Below the pieces are notes generated by a model. It was given only the letters and a program-made list of their open reading frames with translations. It was not told where the DNA came from and searched no databases. 64,000 nt of DNA from JACVRW01 sp963820315 (lineage in GTDB: Bacteria; Actinomycetota; Thermoleophilia; Solirubrobacterales; Thermoleophilaceae), in NCBI GenBank assembly GCA_963820315.1, contig CAWFZK010000028.1, positions 1-64,000 on the forward strand, read 5' to 3'. The position numbers were made by a program, and so were the translations under genes. Positions 33,166 through 46,288 of the stretch are shown in pieces. How positions within the stretch are numbered: the first letter of the stretch is position 1; the number at the start of each line of letters is the position of its first letter.

Positions 33166-36030
33166 GAGCGCAGCACCTCGCCGTCCGGGTCGTAGAAGGG
33201 ACGGGTCACCACCTCAGCGGCCAGCTTCTTGCCGTTGTCCGAGATCGTCACGCCGGCACCGTCCTTGGCGAGCGCGGCCGGCACCCATGCCATCCCGATT
33301 ACCTTGCCGAGCTGGGGCGAGTAGCGCGCGCTCGTGACCTGGCCCATGGGACTCTCGCCGTCGGGCATGACGGCCGCCCCCTCGGTCGGCACGTGGCCGT
33401 CCTCGAGCGTGATGCCCACGAGCGCCGTCTCGAGCGGCTGGTCCGCGTAGCGCTCGAGCGCCCACTTGCCGATGAAGTCCTGCTCCTTGTCGAGCTTGAC
33501 GATCCACGGCATCGCGGCGGCGAACGGGTTCGACTCGGAGTCGGTGTCCTGGCCCACGAGGATGTGCATCTTCTGGAGGCGCAGGAGCCGCTGCGGCTCG
33601 AGCCCGAACGGCTTCAGCCCGTAGCCGCGCCCCGCGTCGAAGAGCGCGTCCCAGAGATGCTCGCCCTGGGCGGACGGGAAGTGGATCTCATAGCCCACCT
33701 CGCCCACGAAGCCGATCCGCAGGATCAGGCAGGGGACGCCCGCGACCTCGGCGCGCTTGCCGTCCAGGTAGGTGAACGCCTCGCTCGAGCAGTCGAGCTC
33801 CGTGACGCGGGCCATGATCTCCCGCGCGCGCGGGCCGGCGAGGTTGACGGCGCCGAGGCCCTGGGTCACGTCGGTCAGGTGGACGTCCAGCTGCCAGTCG
33901 GCGAGCCACCAGGAGAACCAGTCGTAGACGGCGCCCGCACCGCTCGACGTGGTGGTGACGTAGAAGGCGTTCTCGTCCAGCCGGCAGACGGTGCCGTCGT
34001 CCATGATCCGCCCGGCGTCGCTCGCCATCACCCCGTAGCGGATACGGCCCGGCTTCAGGTTCGAGAAGCGGTTGGGATAGAGGCGGTCGAGGAGCTCGCC
34101 CGCGCCGGGACCGCTCACGATCAGCTTGCCGAGGGTCGAGACGTCGATCAGGCCCGCCGCCTCGTGCACGGCGAGCGCCTCGGCACGCGGGTTGCCGTAG
34201 TCGTAGGCACGCCGCCAGTCGCCCGCCCACATGATGTTGCCGCCGAGGTCGCGGTGGCGCGCGTGGATCGCCGAGCGCTTGGCGGGCTCGAACGGCCGCC
34301 CGGCGAGCGCGCCCATCGGCACGGACACCCACGGCGGCCGGGCCGTCGTGGTGCCGACCTCCTCGAGGCTCTGGCCGGTCTCCTTGGCCATCAGTCGCAC
34401 GGCCGGCAGCTGGCACATGCGGCCCTGACAGGGGCCCATCGTCGTCGTCGTGTAGCGCTTCGAGAGCTCGATCGAGTCGTAGCCCTCCTCGACGCTCAGC
34501 CTGATGTCCTTCGCCGTGACGTCCTCGCACAGGCAGGCGAAGCACTTGCCCTTGCGGGTGCTCGTGACCGGCGGCGGCACCGCCGTCGGGGACGCCTCGG
34601 CAGCGAGCTCGTCAAGCGCGGCGCGGTCGTCCGCCGCGCGCCGGCGCGAGTCCGCGTCGCCGAGGCCGAGCGAGTGCGCAGCCTCCGCCCCCGCCAGCGC
34701 ACCCGACAGCGCGGCAGCTTCGAGCATGCCGCTGCCGGAGACCTCGCCGGCCGCGAAGGCCGCGTCCGGCAGCTCGGCGAGCGCGAAGTGGCCGCGCTCG
34801 GCGTCGTAGGAGGTGCGTCCGCCCGACTGGGTGATCAGTGAGGTCGCGGGGGAGCAACCGCCCGATACCACGAGCAGATCGCAGCCGACGGTGCGCCCGT
34901 CGCCGTCCTCGGCGCCCGGCGCTCCCAGCACGACGCCGGACAGCTGGTTGCGCCCGCGCGCCTCGAGCACGGTGGCGCCGTTCAGCACCTCGACACCCCG
35001 GCTCGCCAGATACTGCGCCGGTTCGCCCGCGCCCTCCGGGCGCAGATCGGCGACGCACGCAACCTCCACGCCCGCCTCGAGCAGCGCCAAGGCAGCGCCG
35101 ATGCCACGGTCGTCGACGGTTGCGACCACCGCGCGCGTGCCGGGCGGCACGGCGTACAGCGCGACCAGCCGGCGGGCGCCGCCGGAGAGCATCACTCCCG
35201 GCAGGTCGTTGCCCGGGAAGACGAGCGGCTGCTCGATCGCGCCGGTCGCGTAGACCTGGCAGCGCGCGCGGACCTGGTGCAGCGTGGAGCCCTGCCAGAC
35301 CGGCACGAGGCCGTCGAAGGCGCCGAGCGCAGGCGCGTTCGTCAGTAGCTCGACGCCCGCCGCAGCCGCCTGTGCCGCCAGCTCGCGGGCGTGCTCCTCG
35401 CCGCCCTCGGCCAGCAGCCGGCCACCCGGCTCGGGCCCCTCGTCGGCGAGGACGACGTCCGCGCCGAGCTCGGCGGCCGCGATCGCCGCCGACAGGCCGG
35501 CGGCGCCGCCGCCGACCACGAGCACGTCCGCGTGCCGGCGCCGGTACTCGGTCTGCCACTCGCGCTCGGGTTGCGACTTGCGCAGCTTGCCGAGGCCCGC
35601 GGCGTGCCTGAGGACCTTCTCGTACAGGGGCCACCAGCTGCGCGGCCGGATGAAGGTCTTGTAGTAGAAGCCGGGCGGCGTGAAGGGCCCGCCGAAGATG
35701 TCGGTGGCGCGCATCGCGTCGAAGTCGAGCGACGGCGTGGCGTTCATGTGCACGACCTTCATGCCCTCGCGCACCGGCTCGGTGCAGGCGCGCACGCCCG
35801 GGCGCGTCGTCCACCTGCACAAGGCAGTTCGGGCACTGGCCGGCGCAGCACATCAGCCCGCGCGGGCGGTGGTACTTGAAGCTGCGCGAGAAGGTGCGCC
35901 TGCCCGCCGCGAACAGGGCCGAGCCGATCGTGTCGCCCTCGTAGGCGGTGTGCTCCTTGCCGTCGAAGGTGAAGCGCAGCTCGCGCCTGCGGTCGATGCG
36001 CTCGCCGGCCTGCTCCGGCAGGCGGGTCAT
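33162..36030 (-). pseudogene. soxA: Sarcosine oxidase alpha-like subunit, one frameshift
   Basis: About 955 residues if one extra base in the GC run near 35,797-35,803 is removed. The first frame gives the N-terminal ferredoxin-like part (KYHRPRGLMCCAGQCPNCLV), the second resumes at VRACTEPVREGMKVVHMNA. Next come an FAD/NAD-binding domain (ADVLVVGGGAAGLSAAIAAA), a Cys-rich BFD-like motif (CFACLCEDVTAKDI, MGPCQGRMC) and a C-terminal GcvT-like folate domain (FVGEVGYEIHFP). This is the full SoxA order. The folate domain captures the one-carbon unit as methylene-THF. The start overlaps soxD (ATGA). A sequence error is the likely cause of the frameshift. Confidence 0.85.
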
Positions 36031-36350
36031 ACGGCGCCGCCCGCCGCGTCGGCTCCGGCGCCGTCGGCGCCCGTGGCGGCCGCCCCCGCTCCCTCGCCCG
36101 ACCCGGGCAGCTCCGTCCACATGACCTCGTTCGTGCGCGTGTCGCGCTCGGCGATGAACCAGGCCCCGCAGCCCGAGCGGTGGTTCCACCATTCACGCTG
36201 GATGCCCGCGACGTTGGCGCGGAAGTAGTTGTACTCGCCGAGCTCGCGCAGCGAAGGGGTCGACTTCGGGCGCGGGTTCAGCTCACCGCCGTACCCGAAG
36301 TCGGTGACCTCGCGGGGACCGCAGTTTGGACAGGAGAGGACGAAGGACAT
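36027..36350 (-). CDS. soxD: Sarcosine oxidase delta-like subunit
   Basis: A 107-residue protein with the SoxD zinc-binding pattern: LSCPNCGPREVTDFGYGGE and later WNHRSGCGAWFIAERDT, giving the Cys/His set that binds zinc. The C-terminal 30 residues are low-complexity Ala/Gly. It is the first gene of the soxD-A-G-B-fhs-gntR operon, 28 bases from the -10 box. The subunit stabilises the heterotetramer. Confidence 0.9.
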   Translation of the reverse strand: MSFVLSCPNCGPREVTDFGYGGELNPRPKSTPSLRELGEYNYFRANVAGIQREWWNHRSGCGAWFIAERDTRTNEVMWTELPGSGEGAGAAATGADGAGADAAGGAV

Positions 36351-36377
36351 GCTGGCGCGCTCCGGGCGAGCGCGGGC

Positions 36378-36406
36378 ATCTTAAACAAATTGGTCCAAAG
36401 GTTCAA
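36378..36406 (-). promoter_or_regulatory. soxD: Promoter with embedded operator (site A) of the soxDAGB-fhs-gntR operon
   Basis: Read leftwards: -35 TTGAAC (36406-36401), exactly 17 bases, -10 TAAGAT (36383-36378). The operator TTGGACCAATTTGTTTAA (read leftwards, 36398-36381) fills the spacer and touches the -10. This is the clearest promoter in the window and implies repression by a protein binding the spacer. Confidence 0.78.
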
Positions 36407-36651
36407 CCGGCCGGCCCGCCGTCCGCCGCCTCGCTTTCCGCGACAGCCCGCTCGGCGGCCTGGAAGCCGATGCGCGAATGGGTGCCGTCGCAGAACGGCT
36501 TCGTCGTCGAGCCGCCGCAGCGGCAGAGCGCAACCGCCTCCCCCTTGTCGGAGAGGTCGTACTCGTTGCCGTCGACGTCGACGATCCTCACCGGCCCGGT
36601 CACCTTGTAGGGCCCGTTCTCGCGGACCTTGATCACGACCTCTGGATCCAT
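36403..36651 (-). CDS. CDGSH iron-sulfur domain protein
   Basis: An 82-residue protein with the full CDGSH motif (CRCGGSTTKPFCDGTHSRIG): three Cys and one His that hold a 2Fe-2S cluster, here with Thr before His. The N-terminus (GPYKVTGPVRIVDVDGNEYD) is the usual beta domain. It starts at the ATG at 36651 and ends five bases before the sox operator, so it is on the same strand but probably a separate unit. Role: redox or iron-sulfur handling, not further defined. Confidence 0.9.
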   Translation of the reverse strand: MDPEVVIKVRENGPYKVTGPVRIVDVDGNEYDLSDKGEAVALCRCGGSTTKPFCDGTHSRIGFQAAERAVAESEAADGGPAG

Positions 36652-36670
36652 GCCGTCATTGTTTCGCGCA

Positions 36671-36961
36671 ATGCAGCGCGTGGCGCGGATCGACCATCCG
36701 GAGGTGCACGAGATCGTGCCCTCGCACCACTGCGTGCTGCGCTTCCGCCAGCGGCGGCCGGTGCGCGAGCGCGGCGCCGACGTCGTCGCCGAGGCGCTCA
36801 TCGCCGCGCTCGAGGAGGCCGACGTCTCACGCTGGCCTCCGGCCTGGGCGGTCGGCGACCGCAACACGGAGCTGTGGGCGGTGAACGGCGAGCTCGCCTT
36901 CCCGCTTGAGCGCAGTGCACGTCACGGCCGGTACGTGGCCGTGACGTGCCTGTCGCGTTGA
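36671..36961 (+). CDS. Hypothetical protein, divergent from the CDGSH gene
   Basis: A 96-residue soluble protein, basic in the middle (VLRFRQRRPVRERGADVVAE) with a C-terminal RHGRYVAVTCLSR. I use the ATG at 36671, 20 bases from the divergent CDGSH start; an upstream ATG at 36650 would overlap it. The conserved-looking ending suggests a real small domain, but the family is not recognised. Its end overlaps the tail of the frameshifted oxidase on the other strand. Confidence 0.55.
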   Translation: MQRVARIDHPEVHEIVPSHHCVLRFRQRRPVRERGADVVAEALIAALEEADVSRWPPAWAVGDRNTELWAVNGELAFPLERSARHGRYVAVTCLSR

Positions 36962-38389
36962 GTCAGCCGGCGGGGGGACCGGGTGACTCGGGCGCTCTCC
37001 GGGGGGCGGATGTTCTGGTTGATGCAGAACACGTTCTCCGGGTCGTAGCGCCCCTTCGTCTGGGCCAGACGGTCGTAGTTGTCTCGGTAGCTCGCGCGGA
37101 CGCGGTCCTGGCCCTCGTCCATCATCATGTTCACGTACGCGCCGCCGGCGCTGTACGGGTGGAGCGCTTCGAAGTAGTCGATGCTCCACTTGCGGATGGG
37201 CTCGATCTGCCCGGGTCCGGGTCGACGCCCGCGTAGACGGTGGCCCAGGTGGCGTCGCGGTAGCTCCACGCGGTGTCCGAGGGACTCAGGTCATGCGCGG
37301 CGCCGTCGACCGGGTAGAGATGCATGGTCGACTTCAGCGTCGGCATCGCCGCTCCGAAGCGGGCGTGCTCACGGACCGCCTCGTCCGGAATCTCCTTCAC
37401 GAAGTCCGCACGCCAGTACCACTGGTCGCCCTTCGGGTAGAGCCCGTCGAAGGCGCTCTGGAGGGCCGGATACGGCATCGACTGCACGCCGTGCATGAGC
37501 GGCTCGGGGACCGCGTCGAGCAGCGGCTTCATCGCCGCGTCGCCTCCTGCTCGTACCCCGTGTGGCACCAGACGATCCCGCACACCTTGCGCATGTGGAT
37601 CTCCTCGGGGAACGGGGGCGCCGGCGGGACCGTGTGGAACGCGAAGAAGCCGCTCAGCTCCCGCGGCGCGTCCGGCAGGAACTCGCGGTAGGCCGAGAGC
37701 ACCTCCTCGGCCTGCTCGACCGGCCAGAAGGTCGGGCCGCCGAAGACGTTGTCGACCCTGTGGAGGCGGAACAGGAACGAGGTGACGACGCCGAAGTTGC
37801 CGCCGCCGCCGCGGATCGCCCAGTACAGGTCGGGGTGATCGTCCGCGCTGGCGCGCACCTGCTCGCCGTTCGCGAGCACCATCTCGGCCTCGAGCAGGTT
37901 GTCGATGGCCAGGCCGCAGCTCCGGGTCAGGTGGCCGAGCCCGCCGCCGAGCGTGAGGCCGCCGACGCCGGTCGTCGAGATGATTCCGCTCGGTGTCGCC
38001 AGGCCGTGCTCGTTCGTGGCGCGATCGACCTCGCCCCACGTACAACCGCCGCCGACGCGTACCGTGCGGGCATCGGGATCGACCTCGACGTGGTTGATCG
38101 GCGAGAGGTCGATGACGAGGCCATCGTCGACGGTACCGAGGCCGGCGCCGTTGTGCCCGCCGCCGCGCACGGCCAGCGGCAGGTCATGCTCGCGGGCGAA
38201 GCGGATCGCCCTCGCAACATCGGCCGGGCTCGTGCAGCGCACGATCAGGGCCGGGCGCCGGTCGATCATGGCGTTGTAGACCTGGCGCGCGTCCTCGTAG
38301 CCGGCGTCGTCCTGTGCGATCAGCTCGCCGCCGAAGTCGCCCGCCAGCTCGCGGCGCGCCGCAGCCGCGGGTGAGACCGTCGTGCTCAT
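36922..38389 (-). pseudogene. BBE-type FAD-linked oxidase, two frameshifts
   Basis: Three successive frames give one FAD-binding oxidase of about 460-480 residues. The N-terminal PCMH domain is intact: RGGGHNGAGLGTVDDGLVID contains the His expected to hold FAD covalently, and GGGLGHLTRSCGLAIDNLLE follows. Frame changes occur near 37,545 (after CHTGYEQEA) and near 37,215 (after ATWATVYAGVDPD). The last piece has the BBE C-terminal signature (NYDRLAQTKGRYDPENVFCI, then NQNIRP). Reaction: oxidation of an alcohol, sugar or secondary metabolite with O2; substrate unknown. It starts at the ATG at 38389. Indel errors are likely. Confidence 0.78.
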
Positions 38390-38480
38390 CCAAACTCCTT
38401 GAATCGAGGTTTCCACCTCGGGAGGCGTGAATCCGGACGGCACAGTTGTTCCGCGCGCGAGCCGCGCGACGCGATCCGAC

Positions 38481-41400
38481 TCAGGTGATCCAGCGCGGCG
38501 GGGTCTCGCCCGGAGGCGCGTACGAGCAGAAGCGGCCGGTCCGGACCGAGGCGGTGAGGTGATCGGCGAGCGCGGGCGACTCGCGCTCCATCAGCTTGAT
38601 CGCCGTCCGGATCGCCTTCGTCACGTTCACGCGCGCCCGCTCGGCCGGTGCCGAGCTGGGCCGGCTGCGGCCGCCGAGGCCGGCTGCGCGCGTGAGCTCG
38701 CCGACGAGCGCATCGAGCTCCTCCTCGAGCAGGGCCGCGCGCTCGTCGTCGTTGAAGCGGCGCGCCTCCTCGAGATCGGCTCGCAGCTCCTCGATGCGTC
38801 CGCGGTACTCCTGCTTGGCGCGCGCGTCGACGAGCGGATCGAGGCCGGCGGGCCGCCCCGCCTGCAGGTCTTCCCCGGCGACGCCTGTTTGCTGCGGCGC
38901 CGCCCCGCTGTCCGCCGCCACCAGCTCGAGCACGTGCAGCTCGCGGCCCGGGCGGGCCAGCAGCAGCGCCGAGGTAGCAGAGCCCCTTGAGGTCGCGAAG
39001 GCGCATCGTGGTGCCCTCGTAGGCGATCGTCCAGAAGTCGCCTTCGCGGACGAAGCGCGTCTCGGGCGCGGTCGCCGGCTGACCGACCTCCTCCAACGCC
39101 TCGATCCGCCGCAGCAGCCCGGGAAGCCCGAGGTCCTCAGCGAGGCTGCGGGCCTCGGCAAGCAGCCGCCCCGCGTTCTCGGCGTCGCCCGCGCGCCCCT
39201 CCTCCCGCAGCGCCCGAGCGTAGTCGAGCAGCACGCGCGCGCGCACCGCGCGGGCGCCGAGCAGCTCGCAGCGCTCGAGCGCGATCTCGAAATACGCCTC
39301 GGCCTCGTCCCAGCGCTCGAGCAGCGCGGCGAGCTTCGCCAGCCGCAGCGCGACCGGGCCGAAGGGAAGCTGTGTCAGCGCGGTGGCGTTGCGGTCGGCG
39401 AACGGCTGCAGCAGCTCGTAGATGCGCTGGGCGCGACGCCTGTCGCGAACGGTCACGCACGCGTCGGCCAGCGAGCACAGCCGCAGCAGCCAGAAGCCAT
39501 CCGGCTCGAGGTCCTCGAAGCCGCGTGCCGCCTGGCGCTCGATCTCGGCCGCCGCGGCACGAAGATCCTCACCCTCGGCGGCGGCCAGGGCGTCGCGCCA
39601 GCGCGGGATCCACAGGAAGCGCTCGCTGTGCTCCTCGACCTCGCGCGTGTGCTCGGCGAGCACGCCCTGTGCCCAGTGGATGGCGATCAGCTGCGCGTAC
39701 TCGTATACGTAGCCGGCGTATTCGCTGTGGCGCACGCGCGCGAAGTGCAATGCGTTCTGGGCCAGGCGCTCGGCGTCCGCGAAGCGCCCGTCGAGCACCG
39801 CTCGGATCACCTGGAGGCAGACCGCGTGCCAGCGGTAGAAGGGCTGGTCGATGTGCTCGGCGAGATCGCCTACCGCCGCTATCTCGATGTCGATCGCCGG
39901 GCCGTCGCAGAGCTCGAGGAAGCAGTGGAAGCGACTGTTGTGGGCGAGGAAGGCGAACTCCTGCCTCCCCGTCTCGGCAGCCAGCGCGAGCATCTCGCGC
40001 GTGTTCTCGAGCCGCTCCTGAATCATGTCCGGCGAGCCGAGCGCCCAGTGGCGCGCGTGCAACGCCGTCACGAGCGCCTCCGAGTCGCCGAGCCGGCGCG
40101 ACATCTCCACCGCCTCCGAGCACAGCCGCAGCCGCCGCTCGACGTCGCTCGAGTGGTAGATCTCGATCGCTAGCCGCGCGAGCACCGCCGCGCGCAGCGG
40201 GCTGTCCGTCTCCGGCAGTGCCGCGAGCGCCTCCTCGAGGAGCCCGGCGCCGGTCACGCCTGCCTCGAAGCGCGCGAACAGCAGGAAGCCGCCCAGCCCG
40301 ATCACGTAGCCGAGCGCGGCCCGGGCGAGCATCTCGCCGTCGTCGAGCCGCCGCGCCAGGTCGGCCGCCTCCTCGAAGCTCGACCTGGCCGCGCTCATGT
40401 CACCCGCGCGCCAGCGCGCGTCGCCGAGCGCCAGCAGCAGCTCGCAGCGGCTTTCCTTGGCGGCATCGAGGGCCCCGCCGAGCAGCGCGAGCGCGCGCTC
40501 GTAGTGGACGCCGGCCTCCTCGTAGGCGAGCTGCTCTGCGGCGCGGTCGCCCGCCCGGACAAGGAAGTCGATCGCCGCCTCGGCGTCGCCGAGCGGAGCC
40601 GCGGCGGCAAGGTGGCGGGCGATCTCGGACAGGTGCGGATCGAGGTCGTTGCGGTAGGCCTCCTGCAGAACGGCGCCCATGCGGGCGTGCAGCTCGAGCC
40701 GCGTGGCGGGCGCGAGGTCCTCGTAGAGCGTCTCGCGCACCAGCTCGTGGACGAACGCGTAGTGCCGCGGGAGGGCCGGGTCCTCGTGGATCACCCCCGC
40801 CTCGGCCGCCTCGTCGAGGACGTCCAGGAGCCTGGCGACGCCGAGGTCGCTGGTCCGCTCGAGCGTCTTCAGCTGGAACTCCCGGCCTGCCACGGCGGCC
40901 ACGCCGAGCGCCCCGATCGCGTCCGGCGACAGATCGGCGAGCCGCCGCCGCAGCAGCACCCGTACCTCCTCGGGGACCGGGCGCATCGGTCCGGATGCCT
41001 CGTCGGCGAGCCCCTCAGGCTCGACCAGCCTCAGCACCTCGTCCAGGAAGAACGGGTTGCCGCCGGTCAGGACATGCAGCCGCGCGGCCGCGGAGCGCGA
41101 GGTCTCCTGACCCGTCACGCCCTGGACGTACGCCTCGACGTCGTTCACCTCGAGTCCCTGCAGCGAGAGCCGCGGCCCGAAGCGCGCGAGCTCCGCGAAC
41201 AGCTCCGGCCGCTCGTGCGACTGCGCCTCGCGCTCGCGGTACGCGCCGACGAGGACGACCGGCGCCTGGCTGATGGTCTCGCTCACGAAGCGCAGGAGGA
41301 CGAGCGAGGCGGCGTCGGCGGCATGTAGGTCGTCGAGCAGGACGACGAGCGGCTGAGAGCCGGCGCGCTCGACCAGAAAGCGCCCGGCGGCGTCGAAGAG

Positions 41401-41760
41401 CCGGAAGCGCGCCGTCTGCGGGTCAGCCGACCCCTTCGCGCCGGGTGAGAGCCGCTCGAAGTCTCCGCCCAGCTCGCGCACAGCCTGGATCCAGGGCCAG
41501 TAGGCAGGCGCGCCGCCCTCCTCCCAGCAGCGCCCGGCCGCCACCTGAAAGCCGCGCTCGCGGGCCATGCGCGTCAGCTCCTGCATCAGCCGCGTCTTGC
41601 CGATGCCCGGCTCGCCCGTCAGGAAGAACACGAGCCCGCGGCCCGCGCGCGCCTCGTCGAGCGCCGCCACGAGCTCGCCGAACTCCGAGTCCCTGCCCAC
41701 GAACGGGCGGGCGGGAGCGTAGGCCGAAGCACTGCGAGCCATCCCATGAGTGTCGACCAC
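38481..41760 (-). pseudogene. Large AAA ATPase/TPR regulator, one frameshift near the C-terminus
   Basis: About 1090 residues after correction. It starts with GRDSEFGELVAALDEARAGR, Walker A FLTGEPGIGKTRLMQEL and a Walker B-like LVVLLDDLHAADAASLVLL, followed by a long TPR-type region. The usual C-terminal domain of this actinobacterial family (EGTTMRLRDLKGLCYL, then ARPGRELHVLELVA) is split by a frameshift near 38,975. The remaining frame ends at 38481 with a helical region (RVNVTKAIRTAIKLMERESP). No HTH of LuxR type is evident, unlike the protein at 25,126. Function: ATP-dependent signal regulator, ligand unknown. Confidence 0.8.
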
Positions 41761-41791
41761 CGCGAACGCGGTGTCCAGGCTCCGTAACGAA

Positions 41792-41819
41792 ACGAGGCCC
41801 CGCCGAAGCGGGGCCTCGT
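41792..41819 (-). terminator. clpC: Intrinsic terminator of clpC
   Basis: On the transcribed (minus) side the stem ACGAGGCCCCGC pairs with GCGGGGCCTCGT around a UUCG tetraloop, 12 bp perfect, followed by TTCGTT. It lies 23 bases beyond the clpC stop. The clearest intrinsic terminator in the window. Confidence 0.88.
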
Positions 41820-41841
41820 GGACGTCTCAGCGTCTGACGTC

Positions 41842-44469
<2,628 letters not shown>

Positions 44470-44759
44470 GGCTGCTCTCTATCTGTCGGGTACAACGGGG
44501 CGGGTGTAACCCGTTCTTCCCACATAGATCGGCATCTGCGCCGATCTGATGAGAGTCCCCGGGTTCCACCGACCCGCTTGGGGCGAGTCTACCAATGGAC
44601 CCCCTCGCGCTTTTCGGCTTCACGAAGCCCTAAAACCTGCGTCTTCGGCGGGATTTCGCGCGAGCACGCGCGGCCACGAAAGCAGCGCTGTGAGTCGGCG
44701 GGCGGCTGCGCGGCGAAATGGGCGCCACCTGAGGGCACGTGTACTAGGCTGCCCGCCCC
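44470..44759. other. Divergent intergenic region clpC / lipoprotein
   Basis: About 290 bases holding the promoters of clpC (leftwards) and the lipoprotein gene (rightwards). I could not set a convincing promoter, and no ClgR-type or heat-shock operator was recognised. Confidence 0.4.
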
Positions 44760-45215
44760 ATGAACCGCACTCGCCGAGCGGCTGCGCTCTGCCTCGTTTG
44801 CCTCGCCAGCATTGCCTTCGCCGCCTGCGGCGAGGACGACGACAACGCGTTCAAGGAGGACTACAACACCGCGGTCAAGCCTCTGAGCGAGCTGAACGAA
44901 GGCATCAGCAACTCCCTGAGCGGCGCCGCAGGGCAGTCGAACGACGCGATCGCGGACCAGTTCCAGAAGTTGGCGGATAAAGCCCAACAGGCCCACGACA
45001 ACCTCGCCGAGCTCGAACCGCCGGAGGACGCCAAGGATTCCTTCGACAAGCTGCTGAGCTCCCTCCAGGACGGCACGGACGACCTACGCGCGGTGGCCTC
45101 GGCGGCCAAGGACGGCGATCCCCAGGCGGCACGCCAGGCCGCTCAGGACCTGGTTGCGTCGGGTGAGGAGATCCAGAAGGCGGAGACGGCGTTGCAGAAG
45201 GCTGTGGACGGCTGA
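44760..45215 (+). CDS. Putative lipoprotein
   Basis: A 151-residue exported protein. The signal peptide MNRTRRAAALCLVCLASIAF ends in the lipobox FAAC, so Cys23 would be lipid-modified. The mature part is helical, rich in Ala, Asp, Gln and Lys (LADKAQQAHDNLAELEPPED, DLVASGEEIQKAETALQKAV), resembling small periplasmic helical-bundle proteins. No enzymatic motif. It converges with the propeller gene at 45217. Confidence 0.8.
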   Translation: MNRTRRAAALCLVCLASIAFAACGEDDDNAFKEDYNTAVKPLSELNEGISNSLSGAAGQSNDAIADQFQKLADKAQQAHDNLAELEPPEDAKDSFDKLLSSLQDGTDDLRAVASAAKDGDPQAARQAAQDLVASGEEIQKAETALQKAVDG

Positions 45216-45216
45216 G

Positions 45217-46288
45217 CTACTCGGCGCCTTGGAGGCGTGTGAGGGTCTGGTCGGCGATAGCTGATGACCCAGAGGTTTTCCACCCCTGTGCTCACCCGAT
45301 CCGCAGTCTGACCGATCCTGACCGGCAGGCCGATGACGCGGTCGGTCAGCGGGTCGATCCGTGTCAGCGTGCCGTCGCGAGTGTTGGGAACCCAGATCGT
45401 CTTCCCCATCCGGGGGTGATTCGGGCCGTCTCCGACGGGGATCGTCGCAACGACGCGATTGGTCGTAGTGTCGATGCGCTGAAGGTTGTCGTCCTCGAAG
45501 TTCGCCACCCACACCGCCTTGCCCGAGAGGGTCAAGCCGGTCGGATGGTCGCCGACGTCGATGGTTACGGCTTCGTGCGTGCGCGGATCGATGCGCGAGA
45601 CGGTGTCATCCCCGGAATTCGTGACCCAGACCGCCTTGTGCCCGTAGGCCACAGCCGTAGGGTCGTCGCCAACCTTGATTGGCCGGCCTGATACCCGATT
45701 GGTCGTGGGGTCGATCCGCATGAGCGTGTCGTCCTCGCGGTTGACCACCCAAAGCCCCTGATCGTCGGCGGTCAGCCAGCTGGGGCTGTCGCCGACCGGA
45801 ATGCGTTCCAGCACGAGCCCGGTGTGCGGGCTGAAGCGCGAGACCATGTTCGAGTCGCTGCTTGCGACCCAGATCGAGCGGAAGGCGGCCGCAAGCGCGA
45901 CCGGGCGGCCCCCGATCAGCGCCCCGGGCCGCTGCATCCGGCTCAGTTGCTGATCGAACCTGAAGATCCGGCCCTCAGGCGCCGTCACGACCCAGATCCC
46001 GTCAGGGGATGACACCACGCTGCTGGGCGACCCGCCGATGGGGATCGGTGGGCCCAGCACACGCCCTGCAGGGCGCAGATCACGGTTTGCCGCAGAGCTC
46101 TGGGCCGGATCGTCCGACCGTGTGAGCACGAAGGCCGCCACTGCGACCGCCAGCAACAGCAGCCCTGCGCCGACCGCCAAGCGCCTGCGGGTGCGGCGTC
46201 GCGGACGACGGACGCGCCAGCGTGACGGCGGCTCGAATTCGGGTCGCCGTGCGGAGGGTCGCGTATGCGCGTGTGTGGAGCCACTCAT
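45217..46288 (-). CDS. Membrane-anchored YncE-like beta-propeller protein, late frameshift
   Basis: About 357 residues. A basic cytoplasmic N-terminus is followed by one membrane helix (RRLAVGAGLLLLAVAVAAFVL) and an extracytoplasmic beta-propeller of YVTN type. Six or so blades are visible with the repeat IWV.N..D.T..RIDP (GLWVVNREDDTLMRIDPTTN, AVWVTNSGDDTVSRIDPRTH, AVWVANFEDDNLQRIDTTTN). An extra C near 45,257 shifts the end; removing it gives YRDQTLTRLQGAE and a stop at 45217, a natural blade end. The uncorrected frame runs to 45143 into the lipoprotein gene. It is coupled to the kinase gene (ATGA overlap at 46285), so the two propellers likely work together. Confidence 0.8.
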
